This document shows positions 1 through 10,659 of a DNA stretch of 64,000 bases, piece by piece. The translations under genes were made by a program, and so were the position numbers. The stretch lies in NCBI GenBank assembly GCA_024195585.1, contig SWBL01000011.1:62001-126000 (forward strand), written 5' to 3'. Each line of letters opens with the position of its first letter. Position 1 is the first letter of the stretch. This stretch comes from Aureobasidium sp. EXF-3400. Taxonomy: Eukaryota; Ascomycota; Dothideomycetes; Dothideales; Saccotheciaceae. The notes below the pieces were generated by a model. The model saw only the letters and a list, made by a program, of their open reading frames with translations, was not told where the DNA came from and did not search any database.

Positions 1-2
1 CA

Positions 3-95
3 CCCGCCTCAGGTCATGCTGCAGAGAGCGGAGGACACAGTCCCTTCGAGAGCTCTGCACCATACAGGAGCAAGAAGGGCGATCGCTTCAGTTGA
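3..95 (+). CDS. possible 3' end of a gene entering from the left edge (partial)
   Basis: The first 30 codons of the window in this frame are open and end in TGA at 93-95. The composition is Gly/Ser/Lys-rich and hydrophilic, like a fungal C-terminal tail. The other two forward frames here read less naturally. No domain can be recognised from so short a piece, and the upstream part of the gene lies outside the window. This is an inference from composition only. Confidence 0.25.
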   Translation, partial: PASGHAAESGGHSPFESSAPYRSKKGDRFS

Positions 96-498
96 TCGTT
101 TTGTTTTGGTTCAAAGTCTTGTATTATTATAACGCATCGTCATGGAGTTTATTTGGCTTCTTTTTCTGTTGCCATGCCCAACCTTATACCTTCGATAAAC
201 CTCAAGGGTCGCCGTTCCTGTCCCTGGACATCAGGACTAACAACAACAACACTGCTCTTCTCTCGCTTTATGCATATGCCCAAACGCCCAGTGTCCATGC
301 AAAGCCGTGCCAGGCTGATTCCTAAACGCCGTATTCTGAAAACAACCATCATCTCTTGCAACTTTTGTTCAAGGTCTGCGACCAAGACCAGCATAGTCCT
401 CTAGGCGAGAGCCACAGGCTAAGCAATCTCTGTAGCTGAGTGGTCGCCTAGGGTTGTATCAGTCTGACTGTATACTTGCTCTTGTTCCGGCCATGCGC

Positions 499-693
499 TT
501 ACATCTTGGCATATGTAGTGTCATCGCGTGTACGTCTGCTCATTTCTGCCGCTCCCGCGAATGGTGCACTGAAGGCGAGTGTGCAGTATCCCATGATTGC
601 AACAAGCTTGACACGGTCTTTGGGAGTCATGGCGTTGAAGTGAGTGGTGCCTGAGCGGATGCTTTGCATAAGAGCTGCTGATGGAGAAGTCAT
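499..693 (-). CDS. possible small protein of 64 aa
   Basis: This short open frame starts at an ATG in a very good initiation context (ACC before the ATG) and ends in TAA. It begins MTSPSAALMQ and carries one moderately hydrophobic stretch around residues 34-50 (VKLVAIMGYCTLAFSAPF) followed by a charged tail with Arg and Asp. This could be a single membrane anchor. I do not recognise a family. The open frame extends upstream of the ATG, but without another ATG. It stands alone between the left edge and the transporter gene at 1835. It may be a real small gene or a chance frame. Confidence 0.33.
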   Translation of the reverse strand: MTSPSAALMQSIRSGTTHFNAMTPKDRVKLVAIMGYCTLAFSAPFAGAAEMSRRTRDDTTYAKM

Positions 694-1834
694 GGTGATG
701 ATTGTCTTGGTGAAACTGGTCTTTATGTCCTTTGTTAGATTCCTGATGTGGGCAGCAACAACACGAAGCAATGCTCACATATTGATTCTTGAATTTCAGG
801 GTTGGGACAGCGACAAAAGTGGTAGTGAGTCTTTTATAAGCGTTCAAGATACCCTCGAATCTCTTGGAGCAGGAAATCCCGTCCCTTTATGTTACCTTGA
901 TGAACCCAAAAGTATCACATGCCGTCGCTGCCTCATATGGCGCAAGGACTGCCTAAATCATACCATTCCAACAAAGGCCCCACTCGGAATTGGACTGTGG
1001 AGCGATGATTCCGCCAAAATGACAAGATGTCACGCCATCTCTCACGCCCATCTGCCCGAACAAATCTGCCCCCATGAAGGAGATTGTTGTCCGTTTGCTA
1101 CTGCATAGTCCTTTACCGCACATTGACTCCGATATTCCTCATGGTTTCGGAGTCTTGTTTCGGCAGGTTTCAACCTTGCCTTGCTTTGAAGAACTTGTGA
1201 GATTGGTGGTCACAGCGGGAGTCATGGTCGGCATGTTTGGAGAAGAGGAGCAGCTTGAATCGCGGGGCCAATGGCTTGACGCCCGCCCGAAAGCAACCCT
1301 GACTTGTTGTATCGCGGGGTAGACAGATTCACCTTCTACTCGCATTTGTCGTTGATGTTCAACACGTCTTCTTGAACTGTGCATCATGCTACTCATAGCT
1401 TGCTCTTCGATTCTCAATTGTATCCATCTATGGACATGTGTCTCCGAAGCTGTTTTATCCTGCCAAATCACTATACTACATCAAGTCTCTGATAGTCGGC
1501 TCCAGGGTTTGTGTTGACTCGTTGCTGAAACCAGAACGGCGACCCCTCTAGCTAGAAACGCGTCACGGTCACCCATGTGTACACAGGACGAGTCTAGCGG
1601 TGAAAAACGGTCTGAGGATGTTCGAATACCGTTGAAAGGAAGTTAATCAGATAAGATCATGGATCTTCAAGAAAGCCCACTGATCATCGTATCAGAGCTG
1701 CGTCATTGACTGGAGCCCTTCAACCCTTCCGTCGACTCATATTTGAGCCAAACCTTTTTCCTAGACGTTACTCGAGCTGTCTAGTCCAAGAAACATATCA
1801 TCCAAATACCTGATCGAACAATTGAAACAAGTCA
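694..1834. other. intergenic, upstream flank of the FNT gene
   Basis: There are only short overlapping open frames on both strands and no recognisable domain, RNA gene or repeat. The last 150 bases before 1835 contain pyrimidine-rich and A-rich stretches, which suit a promoter and 5' UTR of the downstream transporter gene. Confidence 0.4.
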
Positions 1835-2747
1835 ATGTCTACAGGAGCGTTGTCGCCAAAGAAGGCTGCTCAAAAGACCCTCGAGACCGGCGTTCACCAT
1901 CTGGAGGAGGATTTGCAGTTAACATTTCTTAAGAATGTCTACGGTGCTCTCTTGATCTCGGCAGGAGGCTTGCTCTCTCTCACCCTAGTTACTGGCACTC
2001 CAGGGTTGTCAGAAACCAACCCAGGACTTCCACGTATCTTGCAAGGAATTACGTTTCCCGTCGGCCTTGTTCTGGTCTATCTGGTGGGAGCTGAGTTGTA
2101 TACTGGATACCCTATGTGGTAAGCTTCTTGTCCTTCGTGAGATTGAACATACACAATCTAACTTCAATCTCAGGTTCATGATGACTTCCTTGGAGCGAAA
2201 AGGCTCACCGTCCCAGTACCTACGCGGTGGCATAGTATCCTGGCTTGGTAACCTCGTTGGCTCTCTAATCTTCGCTGGTCTTTTCACCCACCTGACCGAG
2301 ATCCTCAGCGAAGATCCCTTCAGAAGCGGAACCATCTCCATGATCTCTGAAGACATTATCGAGTCGCAATGGCACATTATCTTCCTCCGCTCCATTCTCT
2401 GCGGCTGGCTAGTAACCTTTTCCATGATGTTGGGTACGCAAAACCAAGACGGCATCAGCAAAGCTTTGGCTTTGCATTGGCCTTTCTTCATTTCGACAGC
2501 GGCAAAATGTCCACACACAGTGGAGTACATGTATCTCGGCTCCACTGCCATATTCCTCGGCTCCCCCATGTCGGCGAGTATGTTTGTCTGGAAATGCCTT
2601 GTTCCCATTACTTTGGGAAACACTGTTGGTGGAGCACTGCTCACGGGTGCCTATTCTTGGTGGGTGCATCTCTATTGTGATGATAAGAAGGCTGCCCATG
2701 GTGATGGGAACGGCTGGGGTTCTGTCAGACTTGAAGACGATGATTAG
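1835..2747 (+). CDS. formate/nitrite transporter (FNT) family protein
   Basis: Two exons, 1835-2118 and 2174-2747, are joined across a 55-nt intron (GTAAGC donor, CAG acceptor) that restores the frame at the motif GYPMWFM. The predicted protein is 285 aa, the usual FNT size. It has about six hydrophobic segments, a conserved glycine-rich GAELYTGYP region in helix 2-3, the RSILCGWLV segment and a central-pore histidine in KCPHTVEY (about residue 209). This matches the FNT pentameric channel fold. Family members carry formate, nitrite or other small monovalent anions across the plasma membrane. The fungal nitrite member NitA belongs here, but the sequence does not show which anion is used. The C-terminus is acidic and cytosolic by prediction. 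No nitrate-assimilation genes sit next to it. It is convergent with the GlnRS gene, with a gap of about 200 bp. Confidence 0.88.
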
Positions 2748-2951
2748 GAGATCTCATGCTCAAACTGAGTATGGACTTTGTTATCCTCTTTGAAAATGTC
2801 TTTGCAGAACCAAACAGGAAGATGGGGTATTTTGGCTATCTCTAAATGACTCCTTTCTTTTTATCAAGCCCCGTCATAATCCTCGTAACTCAAGCCTCCC
2901 TTACGCCGTCCTTATGCTTCGCTTTGAACTTGTCCAGAAATGACTTGCTCT

Positions 2952-5048
2952 TTACTTCTTGCTGGTATCCTCCTTCAAGCTGACGATGCGGTTCAAGATA
3001 ATGTTCTCGGCAGAGCTGTCCTTGTCGACACAGAAGTAAGCGGTACGCAAGCCTTGGAAGCGTACAGCTTCGGGGCCGGTGTTGCCCTTGGCCTCGCCCT
3101 CCTCCTTAGGCCATGGTGCACGCTGTTGAATGTCAAAGAAGCCAGCCTCAATCATGGCATTCTTGTGCACAATTTCGCTATCGGGGTTCACGTTCTCATA
3201 GTAACCACCCTTCTTCCAGTCGAGCTCGTTTGGACGGGGGTTCTTGAAGAGCGAGTTGAAGATACGAGCCTCGGCCTTGATTGGCGATTTGTGAGCTGCC
3301 GACTCACCAATCCAGTGAATGCGGGCCTTGCCTGCAGGTACCTCGGCACCATACTCGGCACGAATCTCATTGACCTTGCCATCCTCACCCTTTGTGAAAG
3401 ATGTACAGCGGAGAGGGTGCTCAACATAGAGTAGACCGACAGACTTGCCAGGGGCGAGACGGAAGAAGTCTGGATCGTCGACCTCACGGAAGTCATCGCG
3501 GTCGATGTAGATAGTCTTGGTGAAAGGAAGCTTGTGCATGCCCTTCTCCTTGTCCTTGGGATCGAATGGCACGTCACGCTCCTCGAGGTAGTCTTCGGGT
3601 AGGTTGTCAATGACGACCTTGATGGGATCGAGAACGACAATCAAGCGTGGCACAGTGCGCTCGAGGTAAGTGCGGATCGAAGCGTCCAGCATGTGCATCT
3701 TGGTGTCGGCATTGGCCTTGGTCACACCGAGATCCAGGACGAACTTCTTCAGAGCGCCAGGAGGGACACCACGACGGCGCAAAGCGACAAGGGTGAACAG
3801 ACGAGGATCATCCCAGCCACGGACAACAGGAGGAATGGTCTGTGTGCCTGCGACAGGCTTGGACACAGCAGTCTCGGCGCCGGCCTCTTCCTCGCCAGTC
3901 TCTGCGATCTGAAGCTCTTCAGCAGCTCCAGCAAGCTCGTCTTCCTCAGAGGGCTTCTGACCACCAGCCTTGACACCCTCAACCAGCATCTGAATTCTAC
4001 GTTTGGAAAGGATGGTACCTTCGACGTTGAGTCTGCCATATTCGCGCTGCATGGGACCCTTTTCTTCAGAGCCAGGGATCTTGTGGTCAAGGGCCTCCAG
4101 GAGCCAGTTGTAAGCAGGACGAAGAGTCTCGAACTCGACAGTGCACAAAGAGTGGGTGATGCCCTCGAAGCTATCGCACAGACAGTGGGTGAATTCGTAG
4201 GTGGGGTAGATTCTCCACTTATGACCAGTGCGGTGGTGGTAGTTCTGGTCCTTGACTCTGTAGGCGGCGACGTCCCACATGGAGGGGTTCTCGGCCAGTG
4301 TCTTCAGTTTGGCCTTCTCCTTCTTGGTTTCGGGCGAGTCTTGTTCGGTGACGGCGTATTCCTCAGGCTTGGTACCGAGGTACTGCTTCATGCGCAAAAG
4401 AGCCTGGCCGGCCTTGTATTTACCATCCCTCATAGCACGGAACTCTTGCAGAGACTCGTCAACAGGTCTGCTCCAGTGGCTACAAACAGAACGTGGACCA
4501 TGGTCAGAACCTCCTCTTCCCTTCTGGACTTCTTCGGCAGTACAGTGGCAGACGTAGGCCTTGTTGCGGTTGATGAGATCCTCAGCCAGGCGGTACAGCT
4601 CATCGAAGTTATCGCTGCTGTAGGTGATGTTGGCGGGCTCGAAGCCAAGCCAGCTGACCATGTCCTTGATGCTGGTAAAGTAGCGCTCCTCCTCCTTGGC
4701 AGGGTTGGTGTCATCGAAACGAAGGTTGCACTTGCCGCCGTAAGCTCTGGCGAAGCCGAAGTTGACCGTGATGGCCTTTGCGTGGCCGATGTGGAGATAG
4801 CCATTGGGCTCGGGTGGGAAACGGGTCTGGACGTCGTGGACGGGCTTCTCGTTGTAGACGCCCTTCAGCCAGCCTTGCTTGAAGTTGGCATTGGGGTCGG
4901 CGGGTGCAGCAGGTGTGGCTGCGGGCTGTTGTTTGGCAGGAGCGGCTTCCCTGTGCTTTTCCTTTGCCGCCTTTGCGGCGGCCTTTTTGGCTGCCTTCTC
5001 GGCTGCGCGCTTGGAGATCTTGGGCTCTTCGGGGGCTGGGTCGGCCAT
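2952..5048 (-). CDS. glutaminyl-tRNA synthetase, cytosolic
   Basis: This single-exon gene encodes 698 aa and charges tRNA-Gln with glutamine. After a Lys/Ala-rich basic N-terminus (residues 1-50) comes the class I catalytic core with the HIGH motif (YLHIGHAKA, about 83-91). The KMSKS counterpart ILSKRRIQ lies at about residue 350, and the RGWDDPRLFTL motif and the C-terminal anticodon-binding beta barrels follow. Two oddities are visible. The YqeY-like N-terminal appended domain found in yeast Gln4 (about 200 aa) is absent, leaving only the basic tail. About 50 Glu/Ala-rich residues (positions 3825-3974) are inserted between the KMSKS loop and the GWDDPR motif, where the two motifs are normally nearly adjacent. 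The ATG at 5048 is the first in frame and lies about 200 bp from the divergent Spf1 start. Confidence 0.96.
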   Translation of the reverse strand: MADPAPEEPKISKRAAEKAAKKAAAKAAKEKHREAAPAKQQPAATPAAPADPNANFKQGWLKGVYNEKPVHDVQTRFPPEPNGYLHIGHAKAITVNFGFARAYGGKCNLRFDDTNPAKEEERYFTSIKDMVSWLGFEPANITYSSDNFDELYRLAEDLINRNKAYVCHCTAEEVQKGRGGSDHGPRSVCSHWSRPVDESLQEFRAMRDGKYKAGQALLRMKQYLGTKPEEYAVTEQDSPETKKEKAKLKTLAENPSMWDVAAYRVKDQNYHHRTGHKWRIYPTYEFTHCLCDSFEGITHSLCTVEFETLRPAYNWLLEALDHKIPGSEEKGPMQREYGRLNVEGTILSKRRIQMLVEGVKAGGQKPSEEDELAGAAEELQIAETGEEEAGAETAVSKPVAGTQTIPPVVRGWDDPRLFTLVALRRRGVPPGALKKFVLDLGVTKANADTKMHMLDASIRTYLERTVPRLIVVLDPIKVVIDNLPEDYLEERDVPFDPKDKEKGMHKLPFTKTIYIDRDDFREVDDPDFFRLAPGKSVGLLYVEHPLRCTSFTKGEDGKVNEIRAEYGAEVPAGKARIHWIGESAAHKSPIKAEARIFNSLFKNPRPNELDWKKGGYYENVNPDSEIVHKNAMIEAGFFDIQQRAPWPKEEGEAKGNTGPEAVRFQGLRTAYFCVDKDSSAENIILNRIVSLKEDTSKK

Positions 5049-5254
5049 GGTGCTTGTCGTGCGTCTTGGGAGGATAAATTATTGCTCACTCGGTTGCTTG
5101 CTGTCATGGGCGCGGGCGTGCCGCGCGATAAGCTGATAAGCCCCGGTCACGACTTATGACCGGCGAGCTCGCCGAACTTCTTGGGTCTTCGATGCTTCCA
5201 TAAGGCGACGTGTAGATAGTTGCAACTTAGCTAAATTCCCTGACATCCGCCATC
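5049..5254. promoter_or_regulatory. shared divergent promoter of GlnRS and Spf1
   Basis: About 206 bp separate the GlnRS ATG (minus strand) from the Spf1 start (plus strand), so both promoters and 5' UTRs must share this segment. No clear TATA box is present, as expected for housekeeping genes. Confidence 0.55.
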
Positions 5255-8200
5255 ATGTATGTTCCTCTTCGCCATTCCTCGTGTCTCGTTCACTGACCCA
5301 TGTCTTCCTCTAGGGCGCCGCTCGTGGATAATGCCCAGGTCAAGTTCGCCTCGCTCCACAACCCGCTGCCTCTGGCATTGCACACCTATGTCTGGCCCTT
5401 CCTGATCGTCTGGCCTGTCTTCTTCGCCTTCTATCTGTCCGAAGAACGCTACGAGAAACACTTCAACGGTCAAGAATGGACCTTTGTCTGGTCTGGCAGC
5501 ATCGTCACCATTCAATCTCTCTTCTGGCTCTGTACCTTCTGGAACATCAACATCCGCTCCCTCTTCACCACTATCCGCGCTTCTGATGTGCGTAGCGCTG
5601 GTCTGATCAAGGTTCTCCCTGCTGAAAACGCTGGCTCGGCCGACATCTGCCCCATTGAGCGCGAAACTGTCGACGGCAAGACTAACATCTCCTTTCTGTT
5701 CCAAAAGCGTCGTTTCCTGTACTCGCAAGACACTGGCTCTTTTGCCCCTCTCTCCTACCCCCTGGACCAAGAAATCAAGCCCACCATTGGTGAACTCCAG
5801 AAGTCAAAGGGTCTCACCACCGCAAAAGAAATCGCCCGTCTCCAGCAATACTATGGCACCAATACCTTCGACATCCCCGTTCCTTCTTTCACAGAACTGT
5901 TCAAGGAGCACGCTGTCGCCCCCTTCTTCGTCTTCCAGATTTTCTGTGTCGGCCTCTGGATGCTTGATGAATACTGGTATTACTCTCTCTTCACCCTTTT
6001 CATGCTCGTCGTCTTTGAGAGCACTGTCGTCTGGCAGAGACAGCGCACCCTGACCGAGTTCCGCGGTATGAGTATCAAGCCCTACGACATCTGGGTATAC
6101 AGAGAGAACAAGTGGATCGAAGTCCAGAGTGATGCGCTCTTGCCCGGTGATCTTGTCTCGGTTGGCCGTACAAAGGAGGATAGTGGTGTTGCATGCGATA
6201 TGCTTCTGGTCGAGGGCTCCGCCATTGTCAACGAGGCTATGTTGTCTGGAGAAAGTACTCCTGTTCTGAAGGATTCCGTTCAGCTCCGCCCCTCCGAGGC
6301 TCGTATTGAACCTGAAGGTATCGACAAGCTTGCCTTTTTGTATGGCGGCACCAAGGTTCTCCAGGTTACTCACGGCAACACTGGCTCAGATGACTCGGAC
6401 AAGATTCACCCTGTCGTCTCGGGCGTTCCTGCAGCTCCTGACAACGGTGCTATGGCTATTGTTGTCAGAACTGGCTTCGAGACCAGTCAGGGCAGTCTCG
6501 TTCGCACCATGATTTACTCTACCGAGCGCGTCTCAGCCAACAACGTTGAAGCCTTACTCTTCATTCTTTTCCTCACTGTCTTTGCTATTGCTGCTTCTTG
6601 GTATGTCTGGACCGAGGGTGTCGCCAAGGACAGAAAGCGCTCCAAGCTCCTTCTGGACTGTGTCCTTATTGTCACTAGCGTTGTGCCCCCTGAGCTGCCT
6701 ATGGAATTGAGTTTGGCTGTTAATACCTCTCTTGCTGCCCTTAGCAAGTATGCCATCTTCTGCACAGAACCCTTCCGTATTCCTTTCGCTGGCCGTGTTG
6801 ATATTGCTTGCTTTGACAAGACTGGAACTCTGACTGGAGAAGACCTTGTCGTTGATGGTGTTGCAGGCCTGACTCTTGGCCAGGAAGGCGCGGCCGCTGA
6901 GGCCGATGGTGCGCAGACGCAACTCGTACCCCTGAACGACACAGGTGTCTGTACCACCTTGGTACTCGCTACAGCTCATGCTCTTGTCAAACTCGAGGAT
7001 GGAGACGTTGTTGGCGAGCCTATGGAGAAAGCTACTCTCGCATCTCTTGGCTGGACTGTCGGACGCAACGATACTCTGACTAGCAAGACTGCTGTTGCCG
7101 CAAAGGGCACTGGTCAGTCTGTTGCTGACTTGGTTCAAATCAAGCGCAGATTCCAATTCTCTTCAACTCTCAAGCGTCAGAGCTCTGTCGCTACCGTCGT
7201 TACTACTCAACGCGACTCCGGAAAGAAAACCAGAAGCACCTTCGTCGGTGTCAAGGGAGCTCCTGAGACCATCAGAAACATGCTCGTCGATGTTCCTCCC
7301 AAGTACGAGGAAACTTTCAAGTACTTCTCGAGGAATGGTGCTCGTGTTCTCGCCCTCGCCTACAAATTCATCTCTACTAGCGACGAGATTGGTCAGAACA
7401 AGATCAACGACATGAAGCGCGAAGAGGCTGAGTGTGACCTCCAATTCGCTGGTTTCCTTGTGCTGCAATGTCCTCTCAAGGATGATGCTATCAAGGCAGT
7501 TCGTATGTTGAATGAGAGTAGTCACCGTTGTATCATGATCACTGGCGACAACCCTCTTACCGCTATTCACGTTGCTAGAAAGGTTGAGATTGTTGACCGC
7601 GAGACTCTGATTCTTGACGCACCCGAACATGACAATTCTGGCAAAAATCTTGTCTGGAGAAGCATTGACGACAAAGTCAGCATTCCTGTCAACCCGGCTG
7701 AGCCCATCGACCCCGAGATTATCAAAACCAAGGATCTTTGTGTTACCGGTTACGCTCTTTCTAAGTTTACTGGTCAGAAGGCTCTCAAGGAAATCATCCG
7801 CCACACTTGGGTCTACGCTCGTGTTTCGCCCAAGCAAAAGGAAGAAATTCTGCTTGGTCTTAGAGATGCTGGGTACGTTACTTTGATGGCTGGTGATGGT
7901 ACAAACGATGTTGGTGCACTCAAGCAAGCCCACATCGGTGTTGCTCTCCTTAACGGAACTGAAGAAGATCTTAAAAAGATCGCCCAGAACTTCAGAGAGA
8001 CCAAGATGAAGGATGTCTACGAGAAGCAGTGTGCCATGATGAAGCGTTTCAACCAGCCTGCTCCGCCTGTCCCTGTTCACATCGCTCATCTCTACCCTCC
8101 TGGTCCCGGCAACCCTCACTACGACAAGGCTATGGAACGCGAAGCCGCCAACAAGGGTACCACTAGCGATGTTCTCAAGGCTGTCACTGAAGCCAAGCAC

Positions 8201-9296
8201 AAGGCCGAAATCGCTACCGCTACTGCCAAGGATGGTGAGGCTGGAACCAAGGCACCTCTGACTGTTCAAGAGGAGCGCAGACAAAAGGCTCAGAACGCCG
8301 CAAGTGCCATGGCTGAAAAGATGTCAATCTCGATGATGGAAGACGCTCTCACCGACGACGAACCGCCTACTATCAAGCTTGGTGATGCCTCGGTTGCTGC
8401 TCCTTTCACTAGTAAGCTGGCCAACGTTGTCGCCATTCCTAACATCATCCGCCAGGGTCGTTGCACTCTTGTTGCTACCATCCAGATGTACAAGATCTTG
8501 GCTCTGAACTGCTTGATCTCTGCCTACAGTTTGAGTGTGTTGTACCTTGACGGTATCAAGTTTGGCGATGGTCAGGTCACCATCAGTGGTATGCTGATGA
8601 GTGTCTGCTTCCTCTCCATCTCGCGTGCCAAGGTATGTCAATCTCTGCGTGTTGTCTCTCGATCGATGCTAATTTATCCTCCAGACCGTTGAAACACTTT
8701 CCAAGGAGAGACCTCAACCCAACATCTTCAACCCATACATCATTGGTTCAGTCCTTGGACAATTCGCTGTCCACATTGTCACTTTGATCTACATTTCCAG
8801 ATACGTGCAGCGCACCGAGCCCAAGAAGACCGATATCGATCTCGAGGGTGAATTCGAGCCCTCGCTTCTCAACTCTGCCATCTACCTCCTGCAGCTGATC
8901 CAGCAAATCTCCACCTTCGCCATTAACTACCAGGGTCGTCCTTTCCGTGAGTCCATCAAGGAGAACAAGGGCATGTACTACGGTATTGTCATGGTTACTG
9001 CTGTTGCATTCTCCTGCGCAACCGAGTTCGTACCCGAGATCAACGAGCAGTTGAAGCTTGTCCCCTTCACCACCGAGTTCAAGATTACCATGACTACCAT
9101 TATGATTCTCGATTACTGTGGCTGCTGGGTCATTGAGAAGGTGCTCAAGCAATTGTTCAGTGACTTCCGTCCCAAGGACATTGCCATCAGGCGTCCTGAT
9201 CAGCTTGCCATTGAGTCTCAACGCAAGAAGGAGGAAGAGGACAAGATTGAACAGGAGAAGATTGCAGCGCTCGAGAAGGAGCTTGGCAAGGCATAG
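5255..9296 (+). CDS. spf1: P5A-type ATPase of the endoplasmic reticulum (Spf1/ATP13A1 family)
   Basis: P5A ATPases sit in the ER membrane and extract or flip mis-inserted transmembrane helices. The protein has N-terminal membrane segments (LHTYVWPFLIVWPVFFAFYL), the actuator motif LSGESTPVLK, the P5A-type VTSVVPPELPMEL membrane motif and the phosphorylation site DKTGTLTGED, with Asp about residue 502. MITGDNPLTA and the GDGTNDVGALKQAH hinge motif follow, then a C-terminal membrane domain. The proposed exons are 5255-5256, 5314-8632 and 8685-9296, giving 1310 aa. The last intron (GTATGT...CAG, 52 nt) is clear. The first intron (5257-5313, GTATGT donor, CTGAC branch site, TAG acceptor) would split the start codon AT|G and yield an N-terminus MAPLVDN. 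The alternative start is the ATG at 5300 inside that intron (MSSSRAPLVDN), with the ATG at 5255 as a 13-codon uORF. A charged Ala/Lys linker of about 100 residues lies before the last helices. Confidence 0.95.
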
Positions 9297-10659
9297 ACCA
9301 TTAAAATAGAAATCCATGTACGATATAGTCCAGCGAGAATTTTAGATGGATGACTCGGAAAGACTCGATCCTGTCATTGACTGTCTATTCGAACATATCA
9401 TCTTTCTGCGAGACGAGAGCTTTACAATACACCACTTAGATCGTTCGATTGAGATAAAACAGTTGCCTGCGAGGGAAGCATCATCTCACAGACGCGCTAC
9501 AAGAAACTGCATTTTTTGCATTCGACCAACGCATCGAGTGTACGCAGGAGAGCCAACCCGCTATACATGAACTCGTGGCAGAGCTGACTTCTAGAACTCA
9601 ATCACATTTGATTCAACAATTGTTCGTTGATCATCAATCGCTTGAAGCATTGACTTCTCGATACTCGAGGAAAAAGCATCTGAATTGTCTTCTCGGTCTG
9701 CTCGAGCTAGTCAGAAAGAGTTAGCGCCGTCTGCTCTGCGTGAGAGTCACGGGATCAAGACTAGAAAAGTTCGACAGTCGTAGTAGTTGTCGTCGACAGT
9801 CTTGGTGTCGTTCTTTACTCGCCTTCGAACCATTTGACAGATCACCTATTGTATGGTAAAGCAGGTAGGATTGCAAATGAGCTGTTGAGTCCCTTGTTCG
9901 CTGCGTCTAGTACAGTGCTGATCATATTCCAAATGGTCGTGATACTTTTCTACTCATGCACTCCGTCGCTTGTGCCATGCATTGCAGGCAGCATTGGACG
10001 ACGATGGAGATTATTATAGTACATATTTAGCAGCCTGACCGCTGTGTTACACGACCATTGAAGCACACTGAGTGGGGTGCAGCATTGGATTCAATAGACC
10101 ATCAATAGATCGATGCATGCAGCCTCTCGAGTTTCACGGACAGTGGTCGATATGGAATCCGTAATGCAGCAGCGAGGTGGTCGAGTCAATTTGAAGACTT
10201 CGAACACCATCAAAGCGACAAGTGCTGTGAATTCTGACATCCGAAAGCTAGTAAAGCATCAATCAGTCCGAGTGTTTAGAGATGGAACTGGACGCAAAGT
10301 CAAATCGTCGGCACGCGGCCGGCTGTGACCGTCCGGACGACTCAAGGGCTCGAGCGTTCATGCAGCACGGCATGGAAAAAGTTGACAAGTTCCTGACTCC
10401 TGCACATCCGGCGCGCAACTTGGTCCGTGGAACACTCGATTGTTGAGTTTGCAGGCATCTTTTTCTCTGTTGCTGTGCCGCCTTTGTGCAGCTGCCCGTG
10501 TAATGAGAAGATCTGCAGGAGGATCTCTCTTGCGTCTGACGAAACACATGCAAGTCGACCTCATAAGGTAGGTGCTAATCGAGTCGAGCTCTCACTCTCT
10601 TTTCTTAAATTGCTGAGTTTCGTTGCTACTATCCTCGTTATCCTGTTTCGTGTCCAGCT
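9297..10659. other. intergenic region
   Basis: This stretch holds the 3' flank of the ATPase gene and the upstream region of the secreted CBM20 protein gene. Only short, unconvincing open frames are present. No tRNA-like, repeat or transposon structure was seen. The last 60 bases before 10660 are pyrimidine-rich (TCTCACTCTCTTTTCTT), typical of a fungal transcription start region. Confidence 0.4.

Noticed and set aside
3693..5159. 488-aa open frame on the plus strand opposite GlnRS
   Set aside because: It is an antisense shadow of a highly expressed, codon-biased Lys/Ala-rich gene. The sense strand has full GlnRS motifs and the antisense protein has none.
7163..8284. 373-aa open frame on the minus strand within the Spf1 gene
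   Set aside because: It is antisense to the catalytic core of the P5A-ATPase and has no protein-like conservation.
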